Part shown: positions 25,701 through 37,753 of the stretch, in pieces
How the letters are laid out: each line of letters opens with the position of its first letter
Position numbering within the stretch: position 1 is the stretch's first letter
Assembly: GCA_902806595.1 (NCBI GenBank)
Contig: CADCXC010000044.1
Location: forward strand, 186,001-250,000
DNA: 64,000 nucleotides
Origin: Pyrenopolyporus hunteri
Lineage: Eukaryota > Ascomycota > Sordariomycetes > Xylariales > Hypoxylaceae
Direction: 5' to 3'
Notes under the pieces: model-generated
Seen by the model: the letters and a program-made list of their open reading frames with translations, nothing else
The model's database searches: none
What the model was told of the DNA's origin: nothing
Translations under genes and position numbers: made by a program

Positions 25701-28507
25701 ATATATAAAAAATAAAGTATTTAAATTTATAATATAAAAATCGATTAATTCGAACGAAACGTTAATTATAATTATTTTTAATAATTCGATTAAAAATTTA
25801 TTTTCGAATTTAATATTAATTTTATTAATTTAATTATTATTTATTTTAAAATTTCGATTAAAAAAATTTTTTATAAAAATTTAATATTAATTTTTTTTTA
25901 TAATAAATATTTTAATTATATCGATATCGAAAATAATATTTTAAAAAATATTTTTAATATATCGGTTTAAAATAAATATAATATTATTTTTTAATTTATT
26001 AATAAAAAAATAATAAAAAATAATTTTATATTAATATATTTAATTTATTAAATATATTATAATTAATTAATATTAAAAGTTAATTTTTTTCGTTTCGAAA
26101 ATAACGACGTTTTAATTATTATTTTTCGATTTCGAATTTTTTTATTTAATATTTTTATAATTTATTAAAAACGTAATATATTTACTTTTATTTTTAATTT
26201 TTTAAATTCGTTAACGTTTTTTAATTTTTTTTTATTTATTTTCGAAGTATTTAATAAATTAATATTTTTTTTTTATATATTTAATATCGACGTTTTTAAA
26301 TTTAAATCGTTTTTTTCGATTAATATTAATTATTTTTATTATTACGATAATATTTTTATTTAATATAAAATTAATCGAAATTTTCGTCGTTATTATCGTT
26401 AATTATAAATTAACGCGTTTTTTTAATATTTTTAAAAATATTAATTAATACGCGAAATTTATTAATTAATTTTTCGAATTAATATAACGAAATAAATAAA
26501 ATATATTATAATTAAAATACGTTATAAATAATACGTTATATAATTACGATAAATTATTATTTACTTTTAAAATTTTTTTTAAAAGTACGTTAATATAATA
26601 TTAATTTATTTAATATTATTTATAATATTTTAAAATCGAATTTTCTTTTATTTTTTTTTTAATTTTAATATTAAAAAAAGTAATTAAAGTTTAATTATAA
26701 TAATATTAAATTTTATTTTATTTCGTATTAAAATATTATTTTATAATTAAATATATATTTATAAAATATTAATAACGAAATATATTATATAAAAAATAAA
26801 TAATCGTTTATTTAATAAAAATAATAAAAAATACGGTATAAAATTAAATTTAACGAATTTTAATCGTATAATATACGTTTAAAAAAAACGAAATTTATTT
26901 TTTAAAACGTTATAAAATTTTTTAATATAATTATTTTTATTATTTTAAATTTTTTTAAAATAATTAATAATAATAAAAAAATATATTTTATTAAAAGTTC
27001 GAATAAAAAAACGTTATAATAAATATTATTTTATTAATTTTCGACGAATATAAATATAAAAATTAATTTAATTAATAAAAATTATAAAATCGTTTAAAAA
27101 AAAAATCGTAATTTTCGATATAATAATTTTTTTTTTTAATATAACGTTTAATAAAATCGTTAATATTATATATAAATCATTTAATAACGATTCGAAAAAT
27201 CTATAAATATTTTTCGGTAATAAAAATTAAAATTATTTTTTTCGTATAAAATTAAAAATATATCGTTAATTATATTTTTATAATTTAACGTAAATTAAAA
27301 TAATAAAATATAAATCGATAATATTAATTTAAAAAAACGCGATTATTTTTAATTAAATAAATATAAAAATAAAAAAAATAAATGTATTAAATATTTAAAA
27401 TTTAAATTAAATATAAAAATTACTTTAAAAAATTTAAAATAACGAAAAAAAAATTCGTTATTAAAATTTAAATAAAAGTTAAAACGTAAATTATATTATA
27501 AAAATTTAATTTAATAAAAAAAACGGTAATATATTAAATATTAATAATAAATTATTAATAATAAAAAAAAAGTAAAAATAATTATTAAATAAACGATTTA
27601 TAACGTTAATAATATAAAGTCGAAAATAATTCGATTAAAATTATTAATATTTATAAATTTAATTTTTTTTAATTTTTTATTTATATTAACGTTATAAAAT
27701 AAAATATCGTTAATCGTTTTTATATTATAACGTAAATATAATTCGACGTTAATATCGAAAAATAAACCGTATTTTTATCGATATAATATATCGATATTTT
27801 TTATATTAAAACGTTAAATTATTTACGTTTAATATGTTTTAATTTATCGTAATTTTATTTAAAAAATTTACACATCGATATAAAATTAATTAAAATTTTT
27901 ATTATATTAACATTATTTTTATTTATATAAATATTTTTTTATATAAACGCGTATTTTAATATAATTTTAAATTAATATAATATAATTACGAAATTTTTTA
28001 TTATAAAATTTTTAAATTATTTTTAATATTTTTTTAAAATATTTTTTATTATATAAACGTATAATTTACTTTTATTTATAATAATTAAATTTTTTAAAAA
28101 AAATAATATTTACGTCGTTTTTTATTTTTCGATAATAATTTAAAAGTTAATTTTTTTTTATTTTAAAATTTCGTAATCGAATTATTAATTAAAAAATATA
28201 CGGTTATTAAAAACGTAATTTATTAATTTAACGAATATTTTTTTAATATTTCGTTCGATTAAATCGAATTTTTTAATATAAATTTACGCCTAAATTAAAT
28301 TTTTAATTTTTTACGATATAATAAATATTATAAATTTAAAAAAATTTAATATAATAAAACGATATTTTAATATAAATAAAAAAATATCGTATAAAAAAAA
28401 ATATTATTATTACGTATATTATTACGATAAAAATTTTTCGTATTATTATAATAATAATTTTTTTAATTTTATTAATTTATATTATTAATTTTAATAATAT
28501 TAATTAA

Positions 28508-28720
28508 TATTAATAAATACGTACGTAAATAAAATAAAAAAATAATAATAAAATAAACGCGATATAATAAAATTAATATTATATAAATTATTTAAAAAAA
28601 AATTATTTAATAAAAAAACCGTAAAAAAAATTTTTTTTATATAAATAAAAATATATAAATATTTTTTCTTTTTAAAATACATATTATAAAATAATACGTA
28701 TATAAATTAATTAATTATTA
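28508..28720 (-). repeat. LTR of copy 2 (5' end, outer side)
   Basis: 213 bp; the reverse complement matches 14311-14525. Confidence 0.83.
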
Positions 28721-29161
28721 TTTTTATTAAAATAAATTTTTAAATAAATAAAAATTTTAATTTAATTAATAAAATAATTTTCGATCGTTTTAAAATTTAT
28801 TAATATATTTTTTTATATAAATATAATTTTTTTTAATTTTATCGTAATATTAAATAAATTATATTTTATTAATAAACGTTAAATTTATTAAAAAAATTAA
28901 TTTTTTTAATTTTTTTTAAAAGTATTATTATATATATTATTATATTTTATTATCGAACTTTTATTTATATTATTAATATAAAAAATACATTTTTTATTTT
29001 TTATAAAAAAACGTTAAAATAAATATTTTAATTATATTAATTTTTAAATTTTTCGTTAATTTTTTTGTTTTTAAATTTTATTAACGTTAAAAAAAATTAA
29101 TATATAAAAAGTTTATTTATAATATTATTTATTTATAAATTTTAATTGCGATAATATTAAT

Positions 29162-29940
29162 GAGCATTGATATTCGTACTACCTGTTTTTGATATCGGGC
29201 CTTATCCGTACTACCAATACAAAAAGTACATCTCCTACCCCTCACTCGGCCCCACTAACGGATTCCTATACAAAAATGCAGCAAACCAGATAGTCTTTTC
29301 GAGGACGGGTACGCTTTTCAATTGAATTTCTTGTATATATTAAATTACCAATTACTCCCTTCTATCCCACTATACATCCCATTATATCCCACCCATTCTA
29401 AGGATGCAAAATATAAAAAATAGATCGCCAGTTTCGCCTCAATTAGACCTTTCTAATGGTATAGGTTTCATATCGGTGCATGCACTATTTCAAAAGTTAT
29501 TTGAATATAAAGTCAATTCCATATGGATATTCAAAGGTGTCAAAAGGTGCTGGAGGGGTATGCGACCGCAAAAGGGGATCACATGACCACCCCGGGCCAC
29601 CACTTACACCTTTGAATACCGATATATATTTGAATAGCTTTTGAAATAGGGCATGCACCGATATGAAACCTATATCATTAGAAAGGTCTAATTGAGGCGA
29701 AACTGGCGATCTATTTTTTATATTTTGCATCCTTAGAATGGGTGGGATATAATGGGATGAATGGTAGGATGTATGGTGGGAATTGAATCGATTGAAAAAG
29801 TGCATAAGGTGTACTTTATGTATTAACGCGATTGTACGTAGATTTGTATGTGGAGCTGTTAGATACGGCAGGTATTTCAATGTATTGGTAGTACGGATAA
29901 GGCCCGATATCAAAAACAGGTAGTACGAATATCAATGCTC
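29162..29940. mobile_element. Fold-back (MITE-like) element B, 779 bp, 8-bp TSD
   Basis: Perfect terminal inverted repeats of about 60 bp (starting GAGCATTGATATTCGTACTA), two different subterminal segments, then long matching arms with a centre near 29560. An 8-bp duplication ATATTAAT flanks it at 29154-29161 and 29941-29948. It shares arms and both subterminal segments with element A, in opposite relative orientation, but its terminal repeat has a different repeated word (CGTACTACC instead of GGCACTCCC). No coding capacity. Confidence 0.9.
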
Positions 29941-30063
29941 ATATTAATAATGTATAATGTTACAATTAATACAATCTATAATATTATTTAAGATACTTAA
30001 GTACTAGGTGTGGCTGGTGAAATATGTGGGTTGTGGCTGAGGCATTTATTTTGACGCCCTTCT

Positions 30064-30762
30064 GCCCTCACTCCGCCCCACTAACAAATCCGCATACAAA
30101 AATGCAGCAAACCAGATAGTCTCTCCGAGTACGGGTACACTTTTCAATTGAATTTCTTGTACATATTGAATTACACACAGCTCCCACTATAGATCCCATT
30201 ATATCCCACCCATTCTAAGGATGCAAAATATAAAAATTACATCGCCATTTTCGCCTCAATTAGACCTTTCTAATGGTATAAGTTTCATATTGGTGCATGC
30301 CCTATTTCAAAAGTTATTTGAATATATACTCAATTCAAAGGTATAAGTGGTGGCCCTGGGGGTGATCATGTGATCCCCTTTGGCGGTCGCATACCCCTTT
30401 GACATCGGTATGGAATTGAGTATATATTCGAATAACTCTTGAAATAGGGCATGCACCGATATGAAACTTATACCATTAGAAAGGTCTAATTGAGGCGAAA
30501 ATGGCGATGTAATTTTTATATTTTACATCCTTAGAATGGGAAGGATATAAAGGTATATATGGTGGGATGTATAGTGGGATGATGTATGGTGGGATGTATG
30601 TAATTGAATCAATTGAAAAAGGGGCATAAGGTGTACATTATGTATTAACACGATTGTACGTAGATTTGTATGTGGGGCTGTTAGATATGGTTGGTATTTT
30701 GATGTACTGGTCGTGTAAATAAGGCCCGATAGCAAAGCATGGTAGTGCACATAGTAATGTTC
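30064..30762. mobile_element. Fold-back (MITE-like) element C, left end missing
   Basis: Homologous to element B from the CCCTCACTC word onward and in the same orientation, with centre near 30370. The right terminal repeat is present (ending ...GTAATGTTC at 30762) but the left one is absent; 29949-30063 holds unrelated, normal-composition sequence instead. No target duplication is therefore recognisable. Confidence 0.8.
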
Positions 30763-32062
30763 TTTTTTAATATATAATTTTTAAAATATTAAAAATTTTA
30801 TTATTAAATAATTATAATTTATAAAATATATATATCGATAAAAAATAAAATTTAATATTATTAAAATAATATATCGTTATAAATTTATTTTATAATTATA
30901 TAAATAAAATATTTTTATAAAAAATTATAAAAAAATCGTAAAAATATATAATAATTTTTATAATTATTTAATATAAATAAACGTTTTTTAAAAAAATTTT
31001 TTAATAATAAGTCGATTTATAAAATAAATATATTTTTTAATTATTATATAATTATTTTATTATTTATTTAATTTTTTTTAAAATAAATAAATTTTTAAAA
31101 AAAAATAATTTTTAAATTTATTTAAAAATTAATTATTTTATAAATATTTTTTTTAAATATAATCGTAAAATCGAATATTAATTCGATAATATTTATATAT
31201 TTTATAAAATTTATTTAAAATTTATTTTATAAAAATTTTAAAATCGATTTAAAATTATTAAAATTATTTAATATTAATTTATCGATTTTTAAAATTTAAA
31301 TTAATTAAATTATATTAAAAATAATAAAAAATTCGAATAATTTATTATAATCGATTATAAATTCGTTTTTATTAACGTTAAAAAATAAATACGATATTAT
31401 ATTTTTAAATAATTTTTTAATATTAAAATATTAATATATAATTTTAAATATAAAAATATTAAATTTTTTAACTTTTATTTTATAATCGATTTTAATTTTA
31501 ATTAAAAAATTTCGTTATATAAAACTTTTAATTTAATTTTTATTTATAAAATTATTATAATCGTTAATAATCGTATATTTTTTAATTATAAAATATATAA
31601 TAACGTAATTAAAAATATATTTTAATTAATTTTAACGTATTATTTATTACGTAAAAATCGTTTTTTAAATTATCGTAAATTTTTAAAAATAATATATTTT
31701 TTTTAATTAATCGATTATAAATATAAACGTAAAAAATTAAACGCGATATATTATATTTTTCGATAATTTTTCGAATAAATAAACCGTTATCGATAACGTT
31801 TAAAATAATATTAATTATATTTTTTTTATTATAAAAAATTATAATAAATATAAAATTATTAAATTAATTTAAATTTACGAAAAAATTTATAACTATTAAT
31901 ATATTTTTTTCGCTTTTAATTTAACGTATAAAATATTTATAAAAAACGTTTAATAACTTTTTAAAATAACGATATTCGAAAAAACGAATATTAATTTATT
32001 AAAACTAAAAAATAATTTTTAAAAATAATAAAAATCAACGCGTAACGGTAAATATAAAAAAA

Positions 32063-32621
32063 GTGAGTTTTAATGGAAAAAGGGTATCCCGGTGGGGGTA
32101 TGTCCCGTTATCACGTGATGCATGGTAGCGTACCTATGGCTTTACCCCTTCGCATTTCTAGGATTCCCAGACACAATTCTAGTTAATGTCGAAGGTATCA
32201 AAGAATGATTCGCCGTAGTGAATCAGTAAAATACCCAGTATCATCCAACATGGAGACCATGTCGGGCTTCATAAGTGTAATTGCTCGTCTACTTTTTCAT
32301 CAAAATGAATAGCATAATACGGTGTCGGCTGACACGGCTGACCAATTACGGTGGACTAAATTTGTAATTTTGTATGTACCTAGGTTTTATACATTTCTTG
32401 GTTTCTTTTGGATTAAAAGGGGTCTTTCTCGTGCCAAACACGCATTTACCGCCCCCTAAACCAGTCAGTTGTAGCAAACAAAACCTATGATTGATAATCT
32501 AAATGACCTGATACATGGTTCTAATTGAGGCTTAGAGAATGAAATGTTTGGAGAAGAATACCGGAAAGTGAAGATGAGAAAAGAAGAAAAGAACGAAAAG
32601 GAGTCGAGGCCCCGTTGGCAA
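32063..32621. other. Intergenic, right of the RIP block
   Basis: Normal base composition resumes abruptly. This is the 3' flank of the ABC transporter; no gene seen. Confidence 0.5.
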
Positions 32622-35600
32622 TTAGTTATCAAGGTTCTGCGCCTCGCACATCTTCCTGTACATGATGCTCTTCACGAGAAGTTCCTCGTGCCTCCCTGCT
32701 GCCACGATTTTGCCTCCATGGAAGACGCAGATCTTGTCTGCATGGCGAACAGTCGACAAACGATGGGCAACAGCGATAGTGATTTTATCGCCTGTTGCTA
32801 TGGCGTCTCTCAGCGCATCCTGCACGATTCTCTCAGATTGAGTGTCTAGCGCGCTGGTGGCCTCATCGAGAAGGAGAACCTTGGGATTTCGAATGAGCGC
32901 TCGTGCGATGGCGATACGCTGACGTTGTCCACCAGAAAGCTGAAGCCCATTGGTTCCACAAGGCGTATCCAGGCCTTCGGGAAGTGAGGACACGAAATCC
33001 CAAGCGTTGGCGGAGCGGCACGCGGCAATGATTTCGGCCTCAGAGACGGATGCAGGGTCGTCAGTCGGAACGCCCATGGAGATATTTTCTCGGATAGTGC
33101 CAGGGTACAGCTTTGGCTCTTGCTGAACGAGGGCTACGTCTTTACGGAAAAGCCAAGGGTTCATCTGGTCCAGCTCCTTTCCGTCGACGAGGAGGCGACC
33201 TTGGATGGGGTCGTAGAACCGTTCAAGAATGGAGATCATGGTACTCTTCCCACATCCAGATGCACCCACGAAGGCAACGAACTGCCCCTGCTCGATCTAA
33301 GGAGGCCTGTCAGCGACCGCGAGACGACTAGCGCAATCCCAATCTGGATGGGGAATGGGAAATAAAACTCGAGGTGTCTGCTTACCTGAAGATCGACACG
33401 GCGCAAGACACGGGCATGGGGTCTCATTGGGTATGCGAACTGTACTTTGTCCACTTCCATAGACTTGAGCCCATCGGGACCTACATCATGGTTTTCCTCG
33501 GTCTCTGTAATAGTGGGCTTAAGTTGCTCAAGCCAGAAGATGTAGTTTGCCGCATTCGTTGCTTTGGTCATGCCTTATGCCTGTTAGCTCCGTCTTAAAT
33601 CGAGAGAGTGGGCTTTGTACATACTGCTCGAGAAGCCAAAAAGAATTGAAGCCTGTTGGCCGGAGAAAAACACACCCAAGAAGGCAGTGAAGAAGTTCGC
33701 CATGCTGACTTCGCCAGTCGAGACGAGGCGACACCCGTACCTAAAAACTATGTTAGCCTCGGTGAATATATAAAAGCGTCCGGTTGCGTGTGGAGACATC
33801 TTCTTGGTAACGTACCAGAACCCGAGTGCTTGGAAACAGTACTCGACACTCTGTGTAAAAGCGAAGGGGATCATGATTAGTAGGTTTGGGCGAGTCGAAT
33901 CCTTAATCGCACGTTCCAACTCATCGCTGTACTTTTGCAGAACCGATGGCTCGATGGCCAATGATGATACGGTTCGAATGGCATTGATTGCTTCCGAAGC
34001 AATCGATGCACTTGCAGAGAAGCGTTTGGATATCTTCGCGTCCATTGCAGCCTCCATCCTGATACGAGCATAGCCGGACAGCAGCATTGGGGGAAGACCA
34101 GCGAAGATAATGACTACTCCTATCTTCCATGCGTAAACCATGGCGACAACACAACAAGAGAGTACACCAGTAACTGCGATAAGGATCAAGGCGACGTTGA
34201 AGCCCATCAGTTCGAAAATGGCATATGGGTAAGAGTCGGTTCGGCTCGTCAAAGCTCCCGTTGTATTCTCTGGTCGGTCGAAGAATTGCAAGTCTTGTTT
34301 GAGCATGTCATTTAAAATTTGCCTTCGGTATTTGTGGTTGAGGGTCTGGTGTCCGGGTGAATAGTTGAACAGCTGAGGGGTATGATGTTGACTCACCTGG
34401 GCGACAATATTCGAACACCATCCTGTGCAGAAGTATACAATAAGGGCGCCGCATCCAATCACGAGGAACATCAAAGCAAAGAAGTTGCCTCTTCTTTGCA
34501 TTTCGGAGCCGGTGAAGTTGAAGACTTCAATGAAACTTGACATCAAGACAGCCTGACCAGGATATGCCGCAGCTGTAAAACGTTAGCCAGCCTGCCTTGG
34601 TTCGTTGGGAGAGTTGTTAGACTCACCCGATCCCAAGCATCCCAGAACTAATGCCAGATATGTCCATCTGAGCTCGGGAGAGGATAGGACCAATCTCCAG
34701 ATCGTTTGTAGGAGCCCAATTCGCTTCCAAGTGTCGTAATCATCACGATTACGCTGTGCCTCTAGGCGTGCATTGGTTGCCGTAGAATGTCGCGTTAGAG
34801 TAGGGGAAAGTTCGAGGGACCGGTGATCTTGTTCCTCTTCCTCTTTGCCAGAGTGACTGTCCGAGGAACTGGCATCGTCCTCTTGACGGGCCGACATTGA
34901 CAGGTCTTGGGCTTTCACGAGGCGCGCGTATACCCCGTTGGAGGCCAAAAGGGAGTGATGTGTGCCCTGCTCAACAATACAACCCCTATCCATGACGACG
35001 ATGTTGTCGGCGTTCCTAATCGTCGCCAGCTTATGGGCGATGGTGATCGTTGTTCTGCCTTTCGATACGTTGTCCAGAGCTTCCTGGACGGCCTCTTCAG
35101 CATGTGGATCAAGAGCACTGGTGGCTTCATCAAGGAGGAGAACACGCGGCTGAGAGACCACGCTGCGGGCAATAGCCACTCGCTGTTTTTGGCCCCCAGA
35201 AAGAAGGCCGCCGCGTTCTCCTATGGCCGTGTCGTAACCATTGGGAAGATCCATGATAAAGTTGTGAGCAAATGCGATTTTGGCCGCCTCTTGAACACGA
35301 GCCAGCTTCTGGGCTTTAGTTTCATCTTCCCAAGCCGTACCCACCAAGCCATTTGCGATGTTTTCAAAAATTGTCCCGGAAAATAAGACGGGCTCTTGTT
35401 GAACGAGTCGCACATTCTTCCTTAACCAGCCAAGATTCAGCGTCTCGATCGGCTTGCCATCTAGAGAGATGGACCCAGAATCGGGATTATACCAGCGCTC
35501 AATCAAGCCGATAACGGTACTTTTACCAGACCCACTGGGCCCGACCAAAGCCGTCACTTTTCCAGACGGTATATTCAAGCTGAAGTTGTCAAGCACCTTG

Positions 35601-36946
35601 ATGCCGGGGCGCGTTGGGTAGGAGAAAGTAACTCCGTGAAATGAAACGTTGCCGCGGACTTCATCGGGCCGCTCGCCTCGGTCGTCAAAGGGATCGATAG
35701 CAGACGGCCGGTCCATCAATCTGAAAAGTTCTGAAGCCGCTGAGGCCGCCCGACTGAAATCGATCATATACGGGGCAATGGAGGTCAAACTCGCAGAGGC
35801 GACGATAACAGACATAAGTACGCTGAAAATTGTTCAGTATATAGTACAGAGAAAAGGGTTACAGAGGGCCGGTCTCACATGAAGATATCACCTGGTTTTT
35901 CTACTTCGCCTCGAGCCAGCATGCCGACGGCTTGCCAAAAGCATAACCCCATCCCAGCAAAGACGATAAAGTACTCGGCCGAGAACATACAGCCGAATAG
36001 GAGATTTTTCTTGTCGCCAATCTTATGGGCCTGGTTCAGGTACTTGTCGAAATCGTGCACAAGCCGTTCCCGTAGCCCGAAAGCTTGAATAGTTCGTGGG
36101 CTGGATAAGACGCTCTCCGCAAAAGACCCGCCCTGGGCATGTACCTGGAGGATCTTGGTCTCCAAAGAGGCTTCGATGGCTGAGCTCAGTCCTATGACGA
36201 GAAGGGTGGCTGGGGCAATGCAGCAGCAGATAAGTGTAAGTTTCCACTGGGTAACAAAGGCCAAAATGAAGGCGGCGATGAACGTGGTCACTCCTTGACA
36301 GACCATGCCCAGCTTTTCGGATGTTCCTGCCTGGATCAGCTTTCCGTTGGAAGTGGCCTGCATAGCAACTGAACCTCCCGTTCCGGCATCGAAGTAGGCG
36401 ATTTCTTGACTGAGCGCGGCCTTGAGGTAAAGATGGCGGATGTTCCTGGTGATCCTATATGCCGCGACCGTAAACAGCGTGCCATACACGTAGCAAACCA
36501 CGAATCGGCCGACGCCAATGATGAAGAAGTACAGACTGTTCCATATTAGCTGCCAGATATACGGCCGAAAGCCTGTCAACGTTGGGGGACTAACGCAAGG
36601 CGGGCGGCGTCGCTTCGAAATTGCTCAGGTGTCGACAATCCTGATGTAAAGTCGGTGATGACGGTGATGAACTGGCCGAAAACTAAATTGACCATGGTCA
36701 TGCCGACGCCTGACCCCATCGCACAGGCGACTGCAACGGCTTGCATGGAGTATTCGGTCGAGGTGCCATATCGAAATATTCTCTACACGAAACGGCCGTC
36801 AGAGCCAGAACGCGGTCGACGTTTTCATTTTGGCTTGGACTTAGACTTACCATGTAGCACTCTACAACGCCCATTTCTTGTTCTTGCTTGATTACTTGCC
36901 CTTCCCTCGTCGCCTCGTCGCCGCTCTTCTCCCTTCCCGCCTCCAT
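32622..36946 (-). CDS. Full-size ABCB-type (MDR/P-glycoprotein-like) ABC transporter
   Basis: Nine exons (36946-36851, 36782-36595, 36535-35879, 35822-34627, 34572-34397, 34345-33816, 33740-33625, 33573-33386, 33296-32622) give 1273 residues in the order TMD-NBD-TMD-NBD, the usual length. NBD1 has Walker A GPSGSGKST (about 408), the signature LSGGQKQR and Walker B VLLLDEATSAL. NBD2 has GASGCGKST (about 1060), LSGGQRQR (about 1169), VLLLDEATSAL (about 1189) and the switch AHRLST. All ATPase motifs look intact, so it should be an active exporter in the plasma or vacuolar membrane. The family exports hydrophobic drugs, toxins or peptides; the substrate is unknown. Splice sites were set by phase and family fit, for example 36594-36536 restoring RLALYFF. 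The intron 34396-34346 is 51 nt with no stop and could be retained. The C6 regulator follows on the same strand. Confidence 0.93.
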
Positions 36947-37753
36947 GGTGTTACTTCGTCAACAGCTATAGATATCTTATCGAGTTCCGACGGTTCGTTG
37001 GTTCCGAGCGCGCGAGGTAAAGAGACCTGAAAAGCATTTGGTTGGCGAAAGGCAGGCACCGGCAATGGTTGTGCGCATAGGGGCGTAGGAGCGGCAGAAG
37101 CGGCAGAAGCTGGGTGTAGTCAAGGACGGGAACGGGGCGTTATGCTGAACTATAAGGTGTGACCAAATTATAATCAGGAGTTTCGCTCGTCTAAATACAT
37201 TCGCGCATATCCGGATCTGGCCCCTGAGTCGGCCTGGGCCGGGCGTCCGGAGATCACGGGCGCCGAGTTGGCGGGCGGGCGTCTGACTTGTGGGTCCAGA
37301 AATATAGGTTGGACTAAGTCTTGTATCAGGCCGGTCTGGATGGGAAATGGGGCCCTAGCCTTGAAGGAAAGAGGTTGGTAGTCCAGCATGTATAAGCCTA
37401 GCCTAGCCTATGATATAACTCTTTTTATTTCACAATTACATTCGTTCGCGGACCTCTCGGCTATATTACGCAAACCATAGGTATTAAGAAGATTTATCAA
37501 TTCCTCTTCAATCTATCAGAACCCCCCTGCTACACATCCTTTTCGAGGGCCACGCTACGACATGATTGGTGATTTGTTCTCGGCGTTATAGCCAACCCGG
37601 AAATATACCTAGGTATGTTTCTATACATGCGATTGATTCAAGGAAAGACACGAGGTATACGTGCCACGAATCTTCCCTTCTTTTGTTTTAAGCTAAGCAG
37701 GGACACCCTCGACCTAGCTAACCAGTTACTAGCATAACCGGGGCTGGGGCGAT
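36947..37753. other. Intergenic between the C6 regulator and the ABC transporter
   Basis: 807 bp holding the promoter of the transporter and the 3' region of the regulator. A short GGCAGAAGC repeat is at about 37092-37109. No gene seen. Confidence 0.5.

Larger units (their letters stand above)
22577..28720 (-). mobile_element. LTR retrotransposon copy 2, RIP-inactivated
   Basis: The same element family as copy 1 in reverse orientation, with LTRs at 22577-22786 and 28508-28720. A 5-bp TTTTT flanks both ends (22572-22576 and 28721-28725), which is suggestive but low in information in such DNA. Its reverse complement aligns with copy 1 just inside the LTR, for example the block ATACGAAAAATTTTTATCG. 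It lacks the fold-back insertion and so provides the empty site. RIP appears even more complete here than in copy 1, which keeps slightly more non-CpG cytosines. Confidence 0.85.
13545..32062. repeat. AT-rich RIP-mutated repeat block
   Basis: About 18.5 kb of extremely AT-rich DNA with sharp edges. Outside the three fold-back islands, the remaining cytosines on both strands are nearly all in CpG; CpA, CpT and CpC are almost absent. This is what very heavy repeat-induced point mutation leaves, since RIP changes C to T mainly in CpA and less in other contexts. No intact coding frame survives. Parts not assigned to named elements (13545-14305, 28726-29153, 30763-32062) are presumably further decayed repeats; I found no intact boundary in them. 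Such blocks are usually methylated, H3K9me3-marked heterochromatin. Confidence 0.93.

Noticed and set aside
28500..28682. Short frames in the RIP block (Phe/Ile/Tyr/Asn/Lys-rich)
   Set aside because: Products of extreme AT content within an LTR; not genes.
29497..29913. 138-codon frame within fold-back element B
   Set aside because: It runs through the arms of a palindrome and is not kept in elements A or C in any way that suggests coding.
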